A stretch of 64,000 bases of DNA from Intestinimonas butyriciproducens (GCF_004154955.1 NZ_CP011524.1:1-64000); one strand, 5' to 3'. Counted from the first letter of the stretch, positions 19,467 to 28,451 are shown. Numbers and translations are program-made. Notes: a model not told the origin generated them from the sequence alone.

Positions 19467-19910
19467 TCACAAAAAGTAACGTTTCCGGGCGAAGTGGACG
19501 ATTTCCAGTTCGATCCCCTCGGTGTCATAAAAAAAGAAAGCGTAGTAATCCGGGGTATATTCTGGGTAACACTTGGGTGGGATCCGAATCCGCACGCCGG
19601 GAATGGCGCGGACCTGTGCAAAGAGACGGTCCACCTCCTCCCTGCTGTCGGCGGCAAAGGCCAGATGGTGCAAGGCTCCTGGTTTCCGGCGGCAGACGCC
19701 CTCTCCCGCCAGCTCAGGACGGGGACTGACGAGACCCAGGCTGAAATCAGCGGTGGCGTAATCGATCTCCGTGTGATCGAAATCCGAAAAATCTCCCCGG
19801 CCCTTATGCCTCAGATCAAAACCCAGCAGGGGCAGCAGCGCGTCGTAAAACCGCTCCGCCTGGGACAGATCGGAGACCGTGAGCTCCACATGGTCGATGT
19901 GGGGACGCAT
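19467..19910 (-). CDS. VOC-superfamily (glyoxalase/dioxygenase fold) protein
   Basis: This 147-residue protein has the paired beta-alpha-beta-beta-beta modules of the vicinal-oxygen-chelate fold. It begins IDHVELTVSDLSQAERFYDALLPLLGF, has HHLAFAADSREEVDRLF in the middle and ends GIELEIVHF. His6, the middle His and the Glu near the C-terminus are possible metal ligands. The reaction cannot be assigned. Only one base separates it from the lexA stop, so it is cotranscribed with lexA. Confidence 0.85.
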   Translation of the reverse strand: MRPHIDHVELTVSDLSQAERFYDALLPLLGFDLRHKGRGDFSDFDHTEIDYATADFSLGLVSPRPELAGEGVCRRKPGALHHLAFAADSREEVDRLFAQVRAIPGVRIRIPPKCYPEYTPDYYAFFFYDTEGIELEIVHFARKRYFL

Positions 19911-19911
19911 A

Positions 19912-20523
19912 TCAGTCGTACCGCCGGATTACGGCCACCACCTTGCCCAAAAGCTGGGCCCCATCGCCGTCAATGGGCTGGTACTCCGGATTCTCCGGCA
20001 TGAGCCAGACATGTCCGTCCTTCCGGCGCAGGGTCTTGACCGTAGCCTCATCCTCAAAAAGGGCCACCACGATCTCACCGTTTCGGAAGTGCTCCTGCTG
20101 GTGGACGACGACGTAGTCTCCGGGCAAAATGCCCGCGTACAGCATGGACTCACCGCGGACCCGCAGGGCGAAATGCTCTCCGGTCAGGCCGCCGGTGTCA
20201 AAGGCGAGATAGTCCTCGATGCACTGTTCGGCCAGAATGGGCGACCCGGCGGCCACATTCCCCACCACTGGTACCCGGTCGGCGGGGGGATCGGCCTCCG
20301 ACGGCGGAAAGCCGCCCGCCACCGTGATGGCCCGGGTTTTTCCCTCCGCCTTGGTGATGAGGCCCGCCGCCTCCAGCCCCTTCAGATGGAAGTGGACTGT
20401 GGAGGGGGATTTGAGCCCCACATGTTCGCCGATCTCCCGGACAGAGGGGGGATAGCCGTGATCCCGCTGAAAGGAGATGATATAGTCGTAGATTTGCCGC
20501 TGCTTTTCCGTCAGCGCCTTCAT
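19912..20523 (-). CDS. lexA: SOS-response repressor LexA
   Basis: LexA represses DNA-damage genes and self-cleaves when RecA is activated. The 203-residue protein starts MKALTEKQRQIYDYI behind AGGGAGGGG. The winged helix (PPSVREIGEHVGLKSPSTVHFHL) precedes the cleavage site Ala-Gly in VAAGSPILA. The catalytic Ser is in RGESML and the Lys in EATVKTLRR. Its promoter overlaps a LexA-box-like palindrome, so it should repress itself. Confidence 0.97.
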   Translation of the reverse strand: MKALTEKQRQIYDYIISFQRDHGYPPSVREIGEHVGLKSPSTVHFHLKGLEAAGLITKAEGKTRAITVAGGFPPSEADPPADRVPVVGNVAAGSPILAEQCIEDYLAFDTGGLTGEHFALRVRGESMLYAGILPGDYVVVHQQEHFRNGEIVVALFEDEATVKTLRRKDGHVWLMPENPEYQPIDGDGAQLLGKVVAVIRRYD

Positions 20524-20553
20524 GGCGGCCCCTCCCTTGTATGGATTTCTTGT

Positions 20554-20593
20554 ATCATACCACACAACACACAAAAAGTCAAACAAGCGTTCT
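20554..20593 (-). promoter_or_regulatory. lexA promoter with overlapping LexA box
   Basis: On the minus strand TTGACT (20582-20577) and TATGAT (20559-20554) are 17 bases apart. The palindrome AGAACGCTTGTTTG (20593-20580) overlaps the -35 element. It fits the Gram-positive LexA box CGAAC-N4-GTTCG except at the outer positions, which is an autoregulatory arrangement. Confidence 0.87.
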
Positions 20594-20628
20594 AAGAAAT
20601 TTGGGGGATGCTGTTCACAGAAACTTCA

Positions 20629-20657
20629 TTGACATTGCAGAGCACTCGTATTACAAT
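20629..20657 (+). promoter_or_regulatory. Promoter of the MarR/ABC exporter operon
   Basis: TTGACA (20629-20634) and TACAAT (20652-20657) are separated by 17 bases, a near-consensus sigma-A promoter. Just downstream, AGTAGGCTAACT (20678-20689) is an imperfect palindrome and GCTAA occurs twice, a possible MarR operator. Confidence 0.85.
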
Positions 20658-20716
20658 ATGTAAACATGCTAATCATAAGTAGGCTAACTATTTAAAAAAG
20701 AAGGAGGGTCTTTTCT

Positions 20717-21190
20717 ATGGAGATGCGGGAAAACATGCCCGGCATTCTCTTTCAATCTGTAGAACGGGCCAGGAAGCAGGCCATTCAAACGGAATTGTCA
20801 CGCAGGGGGTTGGGGACACTAGGACAGCCCATGATTCTGTTCCTGCTCAAGGACAAGGGGCGGGAGGGCCGGATTGCAGCCCAGAAAGAGCTCTCCGACG
20901 CCATGCATGTCTCCCCCGCCACGGTGGCCGTCTCCCTCAAGTCCCTGGAGCGGGAGGGCTATGTGGAAAAGCTGGCCGACGAGACCGACCAGCGCCGGAA
21001 GGCGGTGCGGCTCACCCCCAAGGGAGAGGCCGCCATCCAGAGGTGCGTCCAGGTCTTTGAGGCGGTGGACCAGAGCATGTTCGAGGGCTTTCGCCCCGAG
21101 GAGACGCGGCAGGCCTGCGGCTATCTCATGCGGATGCTCCACAATCTGCGGGGGGATCTTCCACCGGAAAGGATGAACTGTCAATGCTGA
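20717..21190 (+). CDS. MarR-family transcriptional regulator
   Basis: This 157-residue winged-helix regulator has the MarR core: KELSDAMHVSPATVAVSLKSLEREGYVEKL is the recognition region, followed by the DETDQRRKAVRLTPKGEA wing. AAGGAGG lies upstream of the ATG. Its stop overlaps the start of the first ABC exporter subunit, so regulator and transporter are translationally coupled. It probably represses the operon until an effector, perhaps the exported compound, binds. Confidence 0.92.
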   Translation: MEMRENMPGILFQSVERARKQAIQTELSRRGLGTLGQPMILFLLKDKGREGRIAAQKELSDAMHVSPATVAVSLKSLEREGYVEKLADETDQRRKAVRLTPKGEAAIQRCVQVFEAVDQSMFEGFRPEETRQACGYLMRMLHNLRGDLPPERMNCQC

Positions 21191-22920
21191 AAAAATTTCT
21201 TCCCTATCTGGGAGAATACAAAAAGTACGCCGTGCTCACACCCCTTCTCATGGTGCTGGAGGTACTCTGTGAGCTGGCGCTGCCCCGGTTTATGGCCAAC
21301 ATCGTGGATGTGGGAATTCCGGGCAACGACCTCTCCTACATTTTAAAGATGGGCGGCATCATGCTGGTGCTGGCCGTGGGCAGCATGCTCTGCGGCATGT
21401 TCGGCGCCAAGCTGGCCGCCGTGGCGGGCCAGGGCTTTGGCGCCAATCTGCGCCGGGGCATTTATAACAAGGTACAGGAGTTTTCCTTCGCGGACATCGA
21501 CCACTTCTCCTCCGCCTCCCTCATCACCCGGATCACCAACGATGTCAATGCCATCCAGATGATGGTCACCATGGCGCTGCGGATGCTGGTCCGAGCCCCC
21601 GTGATGCTGGTGGCCGCCCTGGCCGTGTCCATCAGCATCAACGCCCGGCTGGCCATGGTCATGCTGGTGGCCATCCCCTTGCTGGTGATCGCTATCGGCG
21701 TGCTCATGAGTATGTGCAACCACCTTTTCCAGGTCCTTCAGACCCGCATCGACGCCCTGAACGGCACCGTGCAGGAGAATCTGGTGGGGGTCCGGGTGGT
21801 GAAGGCCTTTGTCCGGGCGGGCTACGAGAAGACCAAATTTAAAAAATCCAACGACGACCTGACCAAGGCCGCCATCAATGTGGATATGCGAGTCATCGCC
21901 ATGATGCCCATCATGATGATCGCCCTCAACGGCGCCACCGCCGCCGTGCTCTACCTGGGCGGCTCCACTGTGATGTCCGGCGGCATGCTCATCGGCGACC
22001 TCTCCTCCTTTATCACCTATATCTTCCAGATTCTGATGAGCGTCATGATGCTGGGAATGAGTCTGCTGCAGCTCTCCCGCGCCATTGCCTGCGCCCGCCG
22101 AATCGACGAGGTGCTGGAGACCGAGCCCTCCATTGAGGACGGCTCCTGCGGCGCCGACACGCTGCCTGCGCCCAAGGGCCAGGTGGAATTCCGCCATGTG
22201 GACTTCAAGTACCAGGCCGGGGGCACCGGGGAGAATGTTCTCACCGACATCGACTTCACCGTCCGCCCCGGCGAGTTCCTGGCTGTGGTGGGCGGTACCG
22301 GTACCGGAAAGTCCTCTCTGGTGAACCTGATCCCCCGGTTTTACGACGTCACCGACGGCGCTGTCCTGGTGGACGGGGTGGACGTGCGTGACTATCCCCT
22401 GGATGAGCTCCGCGCCCGCATCGGCATGGTGCTTCAGAACAACGTCCTCTTCACGGGCACCATCCGCGAGAATCTGCTGTGGGGCCGCCCGGACGCCACT
22501 GAGGAGGAGATGATCCAGGCCGCCAAGAATGCCCAGGCCTACGATTTCGTCATGGCGCTGCCCGACGGCTTCGACACCCAGATGAGCCAGGGCGGCACCA
22601 ATGTCTCCGGCGGCCAAAAGCAGCGGCTGTGTATTGCACGGGCCATGCTCCGGCACCCGGCCATCCTTATCCTGGACGACTCCACCTCTGCCGTGGATAC
22701 CGCCACGGACGCCAAGATTCGGCAGTCCTTCAAGGAAAACCTGGCCGGCACCACGGTTATTATCATCGCCCAGCGCATCAGCTCGGTCCAGTCTGCCGAC
22801 CGCATTCTGGTGTTGGACGACGGCCATATCAGCGACATCGGGACCCATGACGAGCTCATGGCCCGCAACGAAATCTATCAGGAGATCTACCAGTCTCAGC
22901 AGGAAGGAGTGCAGGAATAA
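21184..22920 (+). CDS. ABC exporter subunit with degenerate ATP site
   Basis: This 578-residue protein has six membrane helices followed by an ABC nucleotide-binding domain from about residue 335. Walker A is GGTGTGKSS and the signature is VSGGQKQR. Walker B reads ILILDDSTSAVD, so the catalytic Glu is Asp, and the H-loop reads IIAQRIS, with Gln for His. This is the degenerate half of a heterodimeric exporter such as TM287/288 or BmrCD. It overlaps MarR upstream and its partner downstream (TAATG). Confidence 0.94.
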   Translation: MLKKFLPYLGEYKKYAVLTPLLMVLEVLCELALPRFMANIVDVGIPGNDLSYILKMGGIMLVLAVGSMLCGMFGAKLAAVAGQGFGANLRRGIYNKVQEFSFADIDHFSSASLITRITNDVNAIQMMVTMALRMLVRAPVMLVAALAVSISINARLAMVMLVAIPLLVIAIGVLMSMCNHLFQVLQTRIDALNGTVQENLVGVRVVKAFVRAGYEKTKFKKSNDDLTKAAINVDMRVIAMMPIMMIALNGATAAVLYLGGSTVMSGGMLIGDLSSFITYIFQILMSVMMLGMSLLQLSRAIACARRIDEVLETEPSIEDGSCGADTLPAPKGQVEFRHVDFKYQAGGTGENVLTDIDFTVRPGEFLAVVGGTGTGKSSLVNLIPRFYDVTDGAVLVDGVDVRDYPLDELRARIGMVLQNNVLFTGTIRENLLWGRPDATEEEMIQAAKNAQAYDFVMALPDGFDTQMSQGGTNVSGGQKQRLCIARAMLRHPAILILDDSTSAVDTATDAKIRQSFKENLAGTTVIIIAQRISSVQSADRILVLDDGHISDIGTHDELMARNEIYQEIYQSQQEGVQE

Positions 22921-24977
22921 TGGCGCAGCAGCGTGGTCCCGGTGGCCCTGGCCAGAACCGGGGCGGCTTCCAGAAGCCGAAAAATCTGAGAAAGACCGTC
23001 TCCCGCCTGATGAGCTATCTGGCCCGGCGGAAGTGGCCGCTCCTCATCGTCCTTTTGTGTCTGCTGGGCTCAGTGGTCACCAACATTGCGGGTTCCAGCT
23101 TCATCAACCTGGTCATCATCAACAACATTGCCGCGGGCAGCTATACCGGCGTGTCTAGTTTAGCGGCCGATGTGGGCAAGCTCATCTCCATCTATGCCGT
23201 GGGCTGGGTGGCCACTTACGGGCAGTCGGCCATCATGGTCCAACTGGCCCAGAGGGGCACCAACCGCCTGCGGAAGGATCTATTCGACCATTTGCAGACC
23301 CTGCCCCTATCCTACTTTGACCGCCACCCCCATGGAGAGCTCATGAGCCGCTTCACCAACGACGCGGACAATGTGCAGCTCGCCCTGGAACAGAGCGTGG
23401 TCTCCCTCCTCTCCAGCGTACTCATGTTTGTGGGCATCGTGGTGGTGATGCTGGTGGTGAGCCCACTGCTTTTCCTGGTGTCCGTGGTCACTCTGGGGAG
23501 CACCTTCGTGGTGTTCAAGGTCTTCGGCGGCCGCAGCCGGAGGTATTATCAGAAGCAGCAGGCCGACCTGGGCGCCGTCAACGGAAATATCCAGGAGACC
23601 ATTGAAGGGCTGAAGGTGGTCAAGGCCTTCACCCACGAGGAGCAGGCCAAGACGCTCTTTGCACGGCTCAATGAGAATTACCGCGCCTCCGCCACCGCGG
23701 CCAACTTTTACTCCACCGCCATCATGCCCATCGCCATGAACATCATGAACATCGGCTATGCCCTGACCGCCGCCTTCGGCGGAGTGCTGTCCATCGCCAT
23801 GGGTCTGCCGCTGGGCTCCTTCACCCTCTACCTCAATTATTGCCGGCAGGTGGGCCAGCCCATGAATCAGATCTCTCAGCAGCTCACCACCATTCTCTCC
23901 GCACTGGCGGGCGCCGAGCGGATCTTCGAGTGTATGGACGAGACCCCGGAGACCGACGAGGGCTTTGTGACCCTGGTCCCCGTGGTCCGGGACAGCGAGG
24001 GCCGGATGACGCCCGCGCCCCAGGGCGCCCATGTCCATGACTGGGCCTGGAAGGTGCCGGAGAATCCCCGCTTTGTTCTGGTCTGCGCAAGCAAGGATGC
24101 GCATGACGAACTGGTGGAGTGTGGGGAGGACGTGCCCGGCCACCTGTGGGCGTGGAAATACGTCAATAAGGACGATCCCGCCTTCGGGCTCCACCGCATC
24201 CGCGGCGATGTACAGCGGGAGGAGGGCTATGTGCTGGCTCAGCTCACCGGGGCGGTGCGCTTCCAGCATGTGGACTTCTCCTATGTGCCGGGCAAGCAGA
24301 TCCTCCACGATGTGACCGTCTTTGCAAACCCCGGGCAGAAGATCGCCTTTGTGGGCTCCACCGGCGCGGGCAAGACCACCATCACCAATCTGGTCAACCG
24401 CTTTTATGAGATCCAGGACGGCGTCATTACCTATGGCGGCATCGACGTCAAGGCCATCCAAAAGGATGATCTGCGCCGCTCCCTGGGCGTGGTGCTCCAG
24501 GATACCCACCTCTTTACCGGCACCGTGATGGAAAATATCCGGTACGGGCGGCTGGAGGCCACCGACGAGGAGTGCGTGGAGGCCGCCCGCATCGCGGGAG
24601 CGGATTCCTTTATCCGCCGCCTGCCCCAGGGCTATGATACCATGGTCACCGGCGACGGCGCCAACCTTTCCCAGGGCCAGCGGCAGCTCCTGGGCATCTC
24701 CCGTGCCGCCGTGGCCGACCCTCCGGTGATGATCCTGGACGAGGCCACCTCCTCCATCGATACCCGCACCGAGCGCATCATCCAAAAGGGCATGGACGCC
24801 CTGATGGAGGGGCGTACCGTGTTTGTCATCGCCCACCGGCTCTCCACCGTTCGGAACTCCAACGCGATTATGGTGTTGGAGGGCGGCCGCATCATAGAGC
24901 GGGGCGACCATGAGGAACTGATCGGCCAAAAGGGCCGGTACTACCAGCTCTACACCGGTGGGGCCGAATTGGAATAA
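22920..24977 (+). CDS. ABC exporter subunit with canonical ATP site and inserted domain
   Basis: This is the 685-residue partner of the preceding subunit. Catalytic residues are intact: ILDEATSSID for Walker B and VIAHRLST for the H-loop. The signature is LSQGQRQ and Walker A is GSTGAGKTT. Between the sixth helix and the nucleotide-binding domain lie roughly 75-90 extra residues (about 340-430). These carry two WAWK motifs (375-378 and 410-413) absent from ordinary 600-residue exporters. A short Gly/Gln/Arg-rich tail precedes the first helix. The substrate is unknown; drug or peptide export is likely. Confidence 0.94.
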   Translation: MAQQRGPGGPGQNRGGFQKPKNLRKTVSRLMSYLARRKWPLLIVLLCLLGSVVTNIAGSSFINLVIINNIAAGSYTGVSSLAADVGKLISIYAVGWVATYGQSAIMVQLAQRGTNRLRKDLFDHLQTLPLSYFDRHPHGELMSRFTNDADNVQLALEQSVVSLLSSVLMFVGIVVVMLVVSPLLFLVSVVTLGSTFVVFKVFGGRSRRYYQKQQADLGAVNGNIQETIEGLKVVKAFTHEEQAKTLFARLNENYRASATAANFYSTAIMPIAMNIMNIGYALTAAFGGVLSIAMGLPLGSFTLYLNYCRQVGQPMNQISQQLTTILSALAGAERIFECMDETPETDEGFVTLVPVVRDSEGRMTPAPQGAHVHDWAWKVPENPRFVLVCASKDAHDELVECGEDVPGHLWAWKYVNKDDPAFGLHRIRGDVQREEGYVLAQLTGAVRFQHVDFSYVPGKQILHDVTVFANPGQKIAFVGSTGAGKTTITNLVNRFYEIQDGVITYGGIDVKAIQKDDLRRSLGVVLQDTHLFTGTVMENIRYGRLEATDEECVEAARIAGADSFIRRLPQGYDTMVTGDGANLSQGQRQLLGISRAAVADPPVMILDEATSSIDTRTERIIQKGMDALMEGRTVFVIAHRLSTVRNSNAIMVLEGGRIIERGDHEELIGQKGRYYQLYTGGAELE

Positions 24978-24999
24978 AAAAGCCGTTTTGTCTGCTGAA

Positions 25000-25040
25000 G
25001 GGGAGGTCCCGGTTAGAACAACCGGGACCTCCCCATTTTT
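25000..25040 (+). terminator. Terminator of the ABC exporter operon
   Basis: A perfect 15-bp stem from 25000-25014 with 25020-25034, loop AGAAC, is followed by ATTTTT. Confidence 0.93.
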
Positions 25041-25051
25041 CAGGCTGAGAA

Positions 25052-25080
25052 TTGTTTTTTTCCACATCGGCCGGTATAAT
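25052..25080 (+). promoter_or_regulatory. Promoter of the HExxH lipoprotein
   Basis: TTGTTT (25052-25057) and a perfect TATAAT (25075-25080) are 17 bases apart, 32 bases before the start codon. Confidence 0.8.
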
Positions 25081-25112
25081 GGTGGAAAACCAAGTCGATC
25101 CGGAGGGGAAAC

Positions 25113-26207
25113 ATGAGAAAAAAGAGACTGGTATCCGCTGTTCTGCTGGTGCTTCTGCTGGCGGGATGTGGACAAACCGGAGGGAAGCTGCTGCCGTCAG
25201 GCACGGGCCGAACGGATACGGCGGCGGCACAGGCGGAGCTGGATGTCCAGTTGGGCCTGCTGAAGGATGAGATCACCGCTGAGGAGCGCCGGGAGGCCCT
25301 GGATCTTTGGAGCAAGATACGGGCCATCCAGACAGAGCGCAAGGCAAAGGGAAACTACGAGCGCAGCGACTATGAATGGCGGCTCCTGCGGCGGCTTTCC
25401 GGGCTCTATGACGCCTATACCATCCGATATCTGGGCGGTGATGAGGAGGGGTTCGGCTACCGGAGCCCGCGGGAACGGACCTTGGCGGTCTACCAAATCA
25501 GGGCCGGCGGCGCGCTGACGCCGGACCCGGCAAATGACCTGTCGGGCGGGGCTTGGAGCGAAACAGAGCTCCTGGGCCTGTGGGAGGAGATGTGTACGCT
25601 GCTGCCGGAGGGCGCCTTTGAGGGCTTTGACCAGTTCACCGTCTTTACCGACGGACCGGAGGAGACAGTGGCCTATGTCTGGGCGCTGGATGATGCTGGA
25701 GCGCGCTGGGAGATCGCCGTGGACCCTGCGGACGCGGAGGATCGGGAGTACTTTGTGGAGACGGTCCTCCACGAATATTTCCACTACCTATCTCTCAACG
25801 ATACCCAGGTGATCTATACGTCGGAGCAGACGCTGGATACCTACAATGAACCGGGTATGGTAACTCTGGCGGACTCCTATTTGAACAACTTCTACCAGGA
25901 ATTTTGGACCGGCTATCTGGACGACTGTCTGGCCTGCGACGACACCTATAACTTTTTCCTCCGCCACTGTGACGATTTTATTACGCCCTATGCCTCCACA
26001 GATCCCTCGGAGGATATCTGTGAGAGTTTTGCTTTTTTTGTCCTTCGCCCCAGAGATTTTCGGGCAGACGAGGACGTATGGTCCCGAAAGCTGGACTTTT
26101 TCTACCAATATCCCCAGCTTGTGGCCTTCCGTGAGGAGGTCCGGGGCAATTTGGGGCTGGCGTGGGGGGAGTATTTTGAGTCCCGGCAGGAAGCGGATGC
26201 GGCCTGA
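25113..26207 (+). CDS. Putative zinc-metallopeptidase lipoprotein
   Basis: This 364-residue protein has a lipoprotein signal ending LLLAGC (Cys19). The mature part is mostly helical and contains VLHEYFHYLS, an HExxH zinc motif at residues 220-224. The acidic CESFAFF segment follows about 80 residues later (Glu304), a plausible third ligand as in gluzincins. It has its own promoter and terminator, so it is a single-gene unit. Peptidase activity is inferred from the motif; I do not recognise the family. Confidence 0.75.
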   Translation: MRKKRLVSAVLLVLLLAGCGQTGGKLLPSGTGRTDTAAAQAELDVQLGLLKDEITAEERREALDLWSKIRAIQTERKAKGNYERSDYEWRLLRRLSGLYDAYTIRYLGGDEEGFGYRSPRERTLAVYQIRAGGALTPDPANDLSGGAWSETELLGLWEEMCTLLPEGAFEGFDQFTVFTDGPEETVAYVWALDDAGARWEIAVDPADAEDREYFVETVLHEYFHYLSLNDTQVIYTSEQTLDTYNEPGMVTLADSYLNNFYQEFWTGYLDDCLACDDTYNFFLRHCDDFITPYASTDPSEDICESFAFFVLRPRDFRADEDVWSRKLDFFYQYPQLVAFREEVRGNLGLAWGEYFESRQEADAA

Positions 26208-26214
26208 AGATAAG

Positions 26215-26264
26215 AACGCGCGGCGGAGCAGGGTTTTTCGGCCCTGCTCCGCCGCGCGTTTGTC
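26215..26264. terminator. Terminator between converging genes
   Basis: A 19-bp stem AACGCGCGGCGGAGCAGGG with its exact complement (26215-26233 with 26242-26260) ends the lipoprotein gene. It can also act for the converging membrane-protein gene. Confidence 0.9.
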
Positions 26265-26282
26265 TGTCGAGGCCGGAGGCGC

Positions 26283-28451
26283 TCAATAGCGGTTCACCCA
26301 ATTGGAGATGAGGAGCGTGGGGACCAGCCATGCGGCGAGAAAGACCACCATCTGTGCCGGGGAGATGGACTGCCAAGCGGAGACGAAGGTGAGATAAAAG
26401 GCCAGAAGCAACCCGATAACAGAGCCCAACACAGACAGCGCCGATGAGATGCGCACGGCGATCTTCAGCCGCTTGGCCCCCACCACGGCTTCGGAAAAGG
26501 GGCCCAGCCCCTCCCGGCACAGCACCGCCGTGATGCGGGGACTGTGCGGCGCGTCCGGATCGGAGAGCTCGGTGCGGCGCTCCACAGAGGGAAAGTCCAT
26601 TTTTTCCACAGGGAGCTTGAACTTCTGCCGCAGCATGGCGGGGATGAGGTTAAAATCCCTGGTGCACAGCACCGGGGAGACATGGGCCCCTACCAGGGCG
26701 GAAATGGCCGGTGAGATGGTTCCGTGGAGGACATAGTTGAGGGCAAAGATACCGGCCAGTTCCCCGTCGATAGCGCAGAAGACGGCGTTTCTGACGTTGA
26801 GCCCTTGGGGTAGGGACACCTCCATCAGTGCCATAAAGGAGGCGGAGCCCACCAGAATGTGCTCGCCGCGGATATCGGCGGACAGCCCGCCACCCTCGTG
26901 GCGTTGGAAGCCGCTGCACCGGCGGTAGACCGCACCCTGTGCCCGGAGCAGGTCGTGAAAGATCTTGTCCAGGCCCGAGCCGCTCTCCCGGATGAGGGTG
27001 GCACAGACGGCCACCACCTTTTCCACGGAAAAGTCTCCAAAGACCTTAATGCCGTTGAGGGATACCATGCCGGGGGGAAAGAGGTCGGTGTCGGTGAGCA
27101 GGATGGCCCTGCCCGATCTAACCGCTCCGGACCAGCCCGCCAGGGCGGCTCCGCTGGAGGAGAGCCGCCGGGCCAGGGTCCGGTAGGGACGGGCAAAAAT
27201 GAGCAGCCCGGAGAAGGATGCGGAGGCCGTCAGCGTGGCGGAGAGGCACCAGAGCAGGTGATCCCCTCTCCCCTCCCCCACCGAGGCAATGAGGGAGCAG
27301 AGAAAGCTGCCCAGCAGAAGCAGGGGGACGGAGATACGGAAGACCCGCTGCGCGCCGTCCTCCTCCTGGATCTGGCTTCCATAGCCGTGAATGGGGCCGG
27401 ACCACTTGGCATAGGTGTCCCTTCCGTTCCAGCTCCTGGGGTCCAGCGTCACCAGATAGGGGGTGGAGGCGGATGCCGCCGTCCGACAGGAGAGCCGCAG
27501 GCCCTGGCGCTTGGCATAGGTCCCCCACATGCAGCAAAAGAGGGCCAGCGCCGCGGCGGCGCTGTAAGGCAGGGTGTCCCGCTCCGGCATCTGCTCCAAC
27601 TGTGTGAGGGCGTCCGCCAGCGTAAAGACACAGGCGAAGGCGGCGGCGGTGTCCGCCCCGGGCCGAAACAGAAAGAGCTGCACCAGGCCGCGGGCCAGGA
27701 CGTCGATCCCCAGCACCATGGACACGGCCAGCAGCCCGGCCGAGCACCAGACCTGGAGGGGGAAGGAGCCCTGGAGCGCCCCCGGCAGGGGCAGGAGGAA
27801 GAAGGGCGCCAGCGCCATCCAGAGGAGCGGCAGGGTTAGCAGAAAGACCAGCGCCGTGCGGAGCCGCAGCAGGCCCAGGCCCTTGCCGTACCGCCCGGCC
27901 AACTGGCCGGGCGGCAGATCCGGCGGCGGCTCCGGCGCCTTTCGGGGCTTCCGCTCCCGTGGACGGGGCGCCTCCTCGTCGTCGTCTTCCTCGTCCACGC
28001 CGGGGATGAGGCGCTCAAAGCGGACGGTCTCCTCTGAGACCTCCTTCCCCTCATCCTCAAACATCTTCTCGGCGTATGCATCTGCTTTCCGCTTCAGATG
28101 CTCGATGCCCGCCTGAAGGGGCGGCGTCTCGTCCTCGGGAAACTCCAGGACCTTTTCGGAGACGGGGGGCTTTTTGGGCTTCCCCGGCGGCGGAGGCGGG
28201 GGAAGCTCCTCCTCCGGAGCCTCCTCCCCCTCTGACGGCGCCTCTTCCGCAGGCGGGTCCTGGGCGCGCATGCCGGGAAAAGGCACCACGTTCTGAGGCG
28301 GAGGCGCATGCCGGGCCTCCGGCCAGGGGAGGTCGGGACCTCCGGCGGAGGGGGCGTCGTCCCTCTGCCCTCCGCCGCCGAACTCGGCCAGGATCTCCTC
28401 CAGGGAAAATTCCGGGCTGCTATTCAGTTCATCGTCCCGGTCTTTTGACAT
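26283..28451 (-). CDS. P-type-ATPase-like membrane protein with lost catalytic motifs
   Basis: This 722-residue protein has an acidic, Pro-rich cytosolic N-terminus of about 190 residues and eight hydrophobic segments in a 6+2 pattern. Between segments 6 and 8 it resembles the P and N domains of P1-type ATPases (VEKVVAVCATLIRESGSGL, GEHILVGSASFM, IDGELAGIFAL). The phosphorylation motif DKTGT is replaced by TDTDLF (Asp454), TGD by TRD (597-599), and no GDGxND hinge motif remains. It therefore looks like a pseudo-ATPase, perhaps a membrane scaffold or sensor. It lies upstream of no obvious metal-transport gene. Confidence 0.7.
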   Translation of the reverse strand: MSKDRDDELNSSPEFSLEEILAEFGGGGQRDDAPSAGGPDLPWPEARHAPPPQNVVPFPGMRAQDPPAEEAPSEGEEAPEEELPPPPPPGKPKKPPVSEKVLEFPEDETPPLQAGIEHLKRKADAYAEKMFEDEGKEVSEETVRFERLIPGVDEEDDDEEAPRPRERKPRKAPEPPPDLPPGQLAGRYGKGLGLLRLRTALVFLLTLPLLWMALAPFFLLPLPGALQGSFPLQVWCSAGLLAVSMVLGIDVLARGLVQLFLFRPGADTAAAFACVFTLADALTQLEQMPERDTLPYSAAAALALFCCMWGTYAKRQGLRLSCRTAASASTPYLVTLDPRSWNGRDTYAKWSGPIHGYGSQIQEEDGAQRVFRISVPLLLLGSFLCSLIASVGEGRGDHLLWCLSATLTASASFSGLLIFARPYRTLARRLSSSGAALAGWSGAVRSGRAILLTDTDLFPPGMVSLNGIKVFGDFSVEKVVAVCATLIRESGSGLDKIFHDLLRAQGAVYRRCSGFQRHEGGGLSADIRGEHILVGSASFMALMEVSLPQGLNVRNAVFCAIDGELAGIFALNYVLHGTISPAISALVGAHVSPVLCTRDFNLIPAMLRQKFKLPVEKMDFPSVERRTELSDPDAPHSPRITAVLCREGLGPFSEAVVGAKRLKIAVRISSALSVLGSVIGLLLAFYLTFVSAWQSISPAQMVVFLAAWLVPTLLISNWVNRY

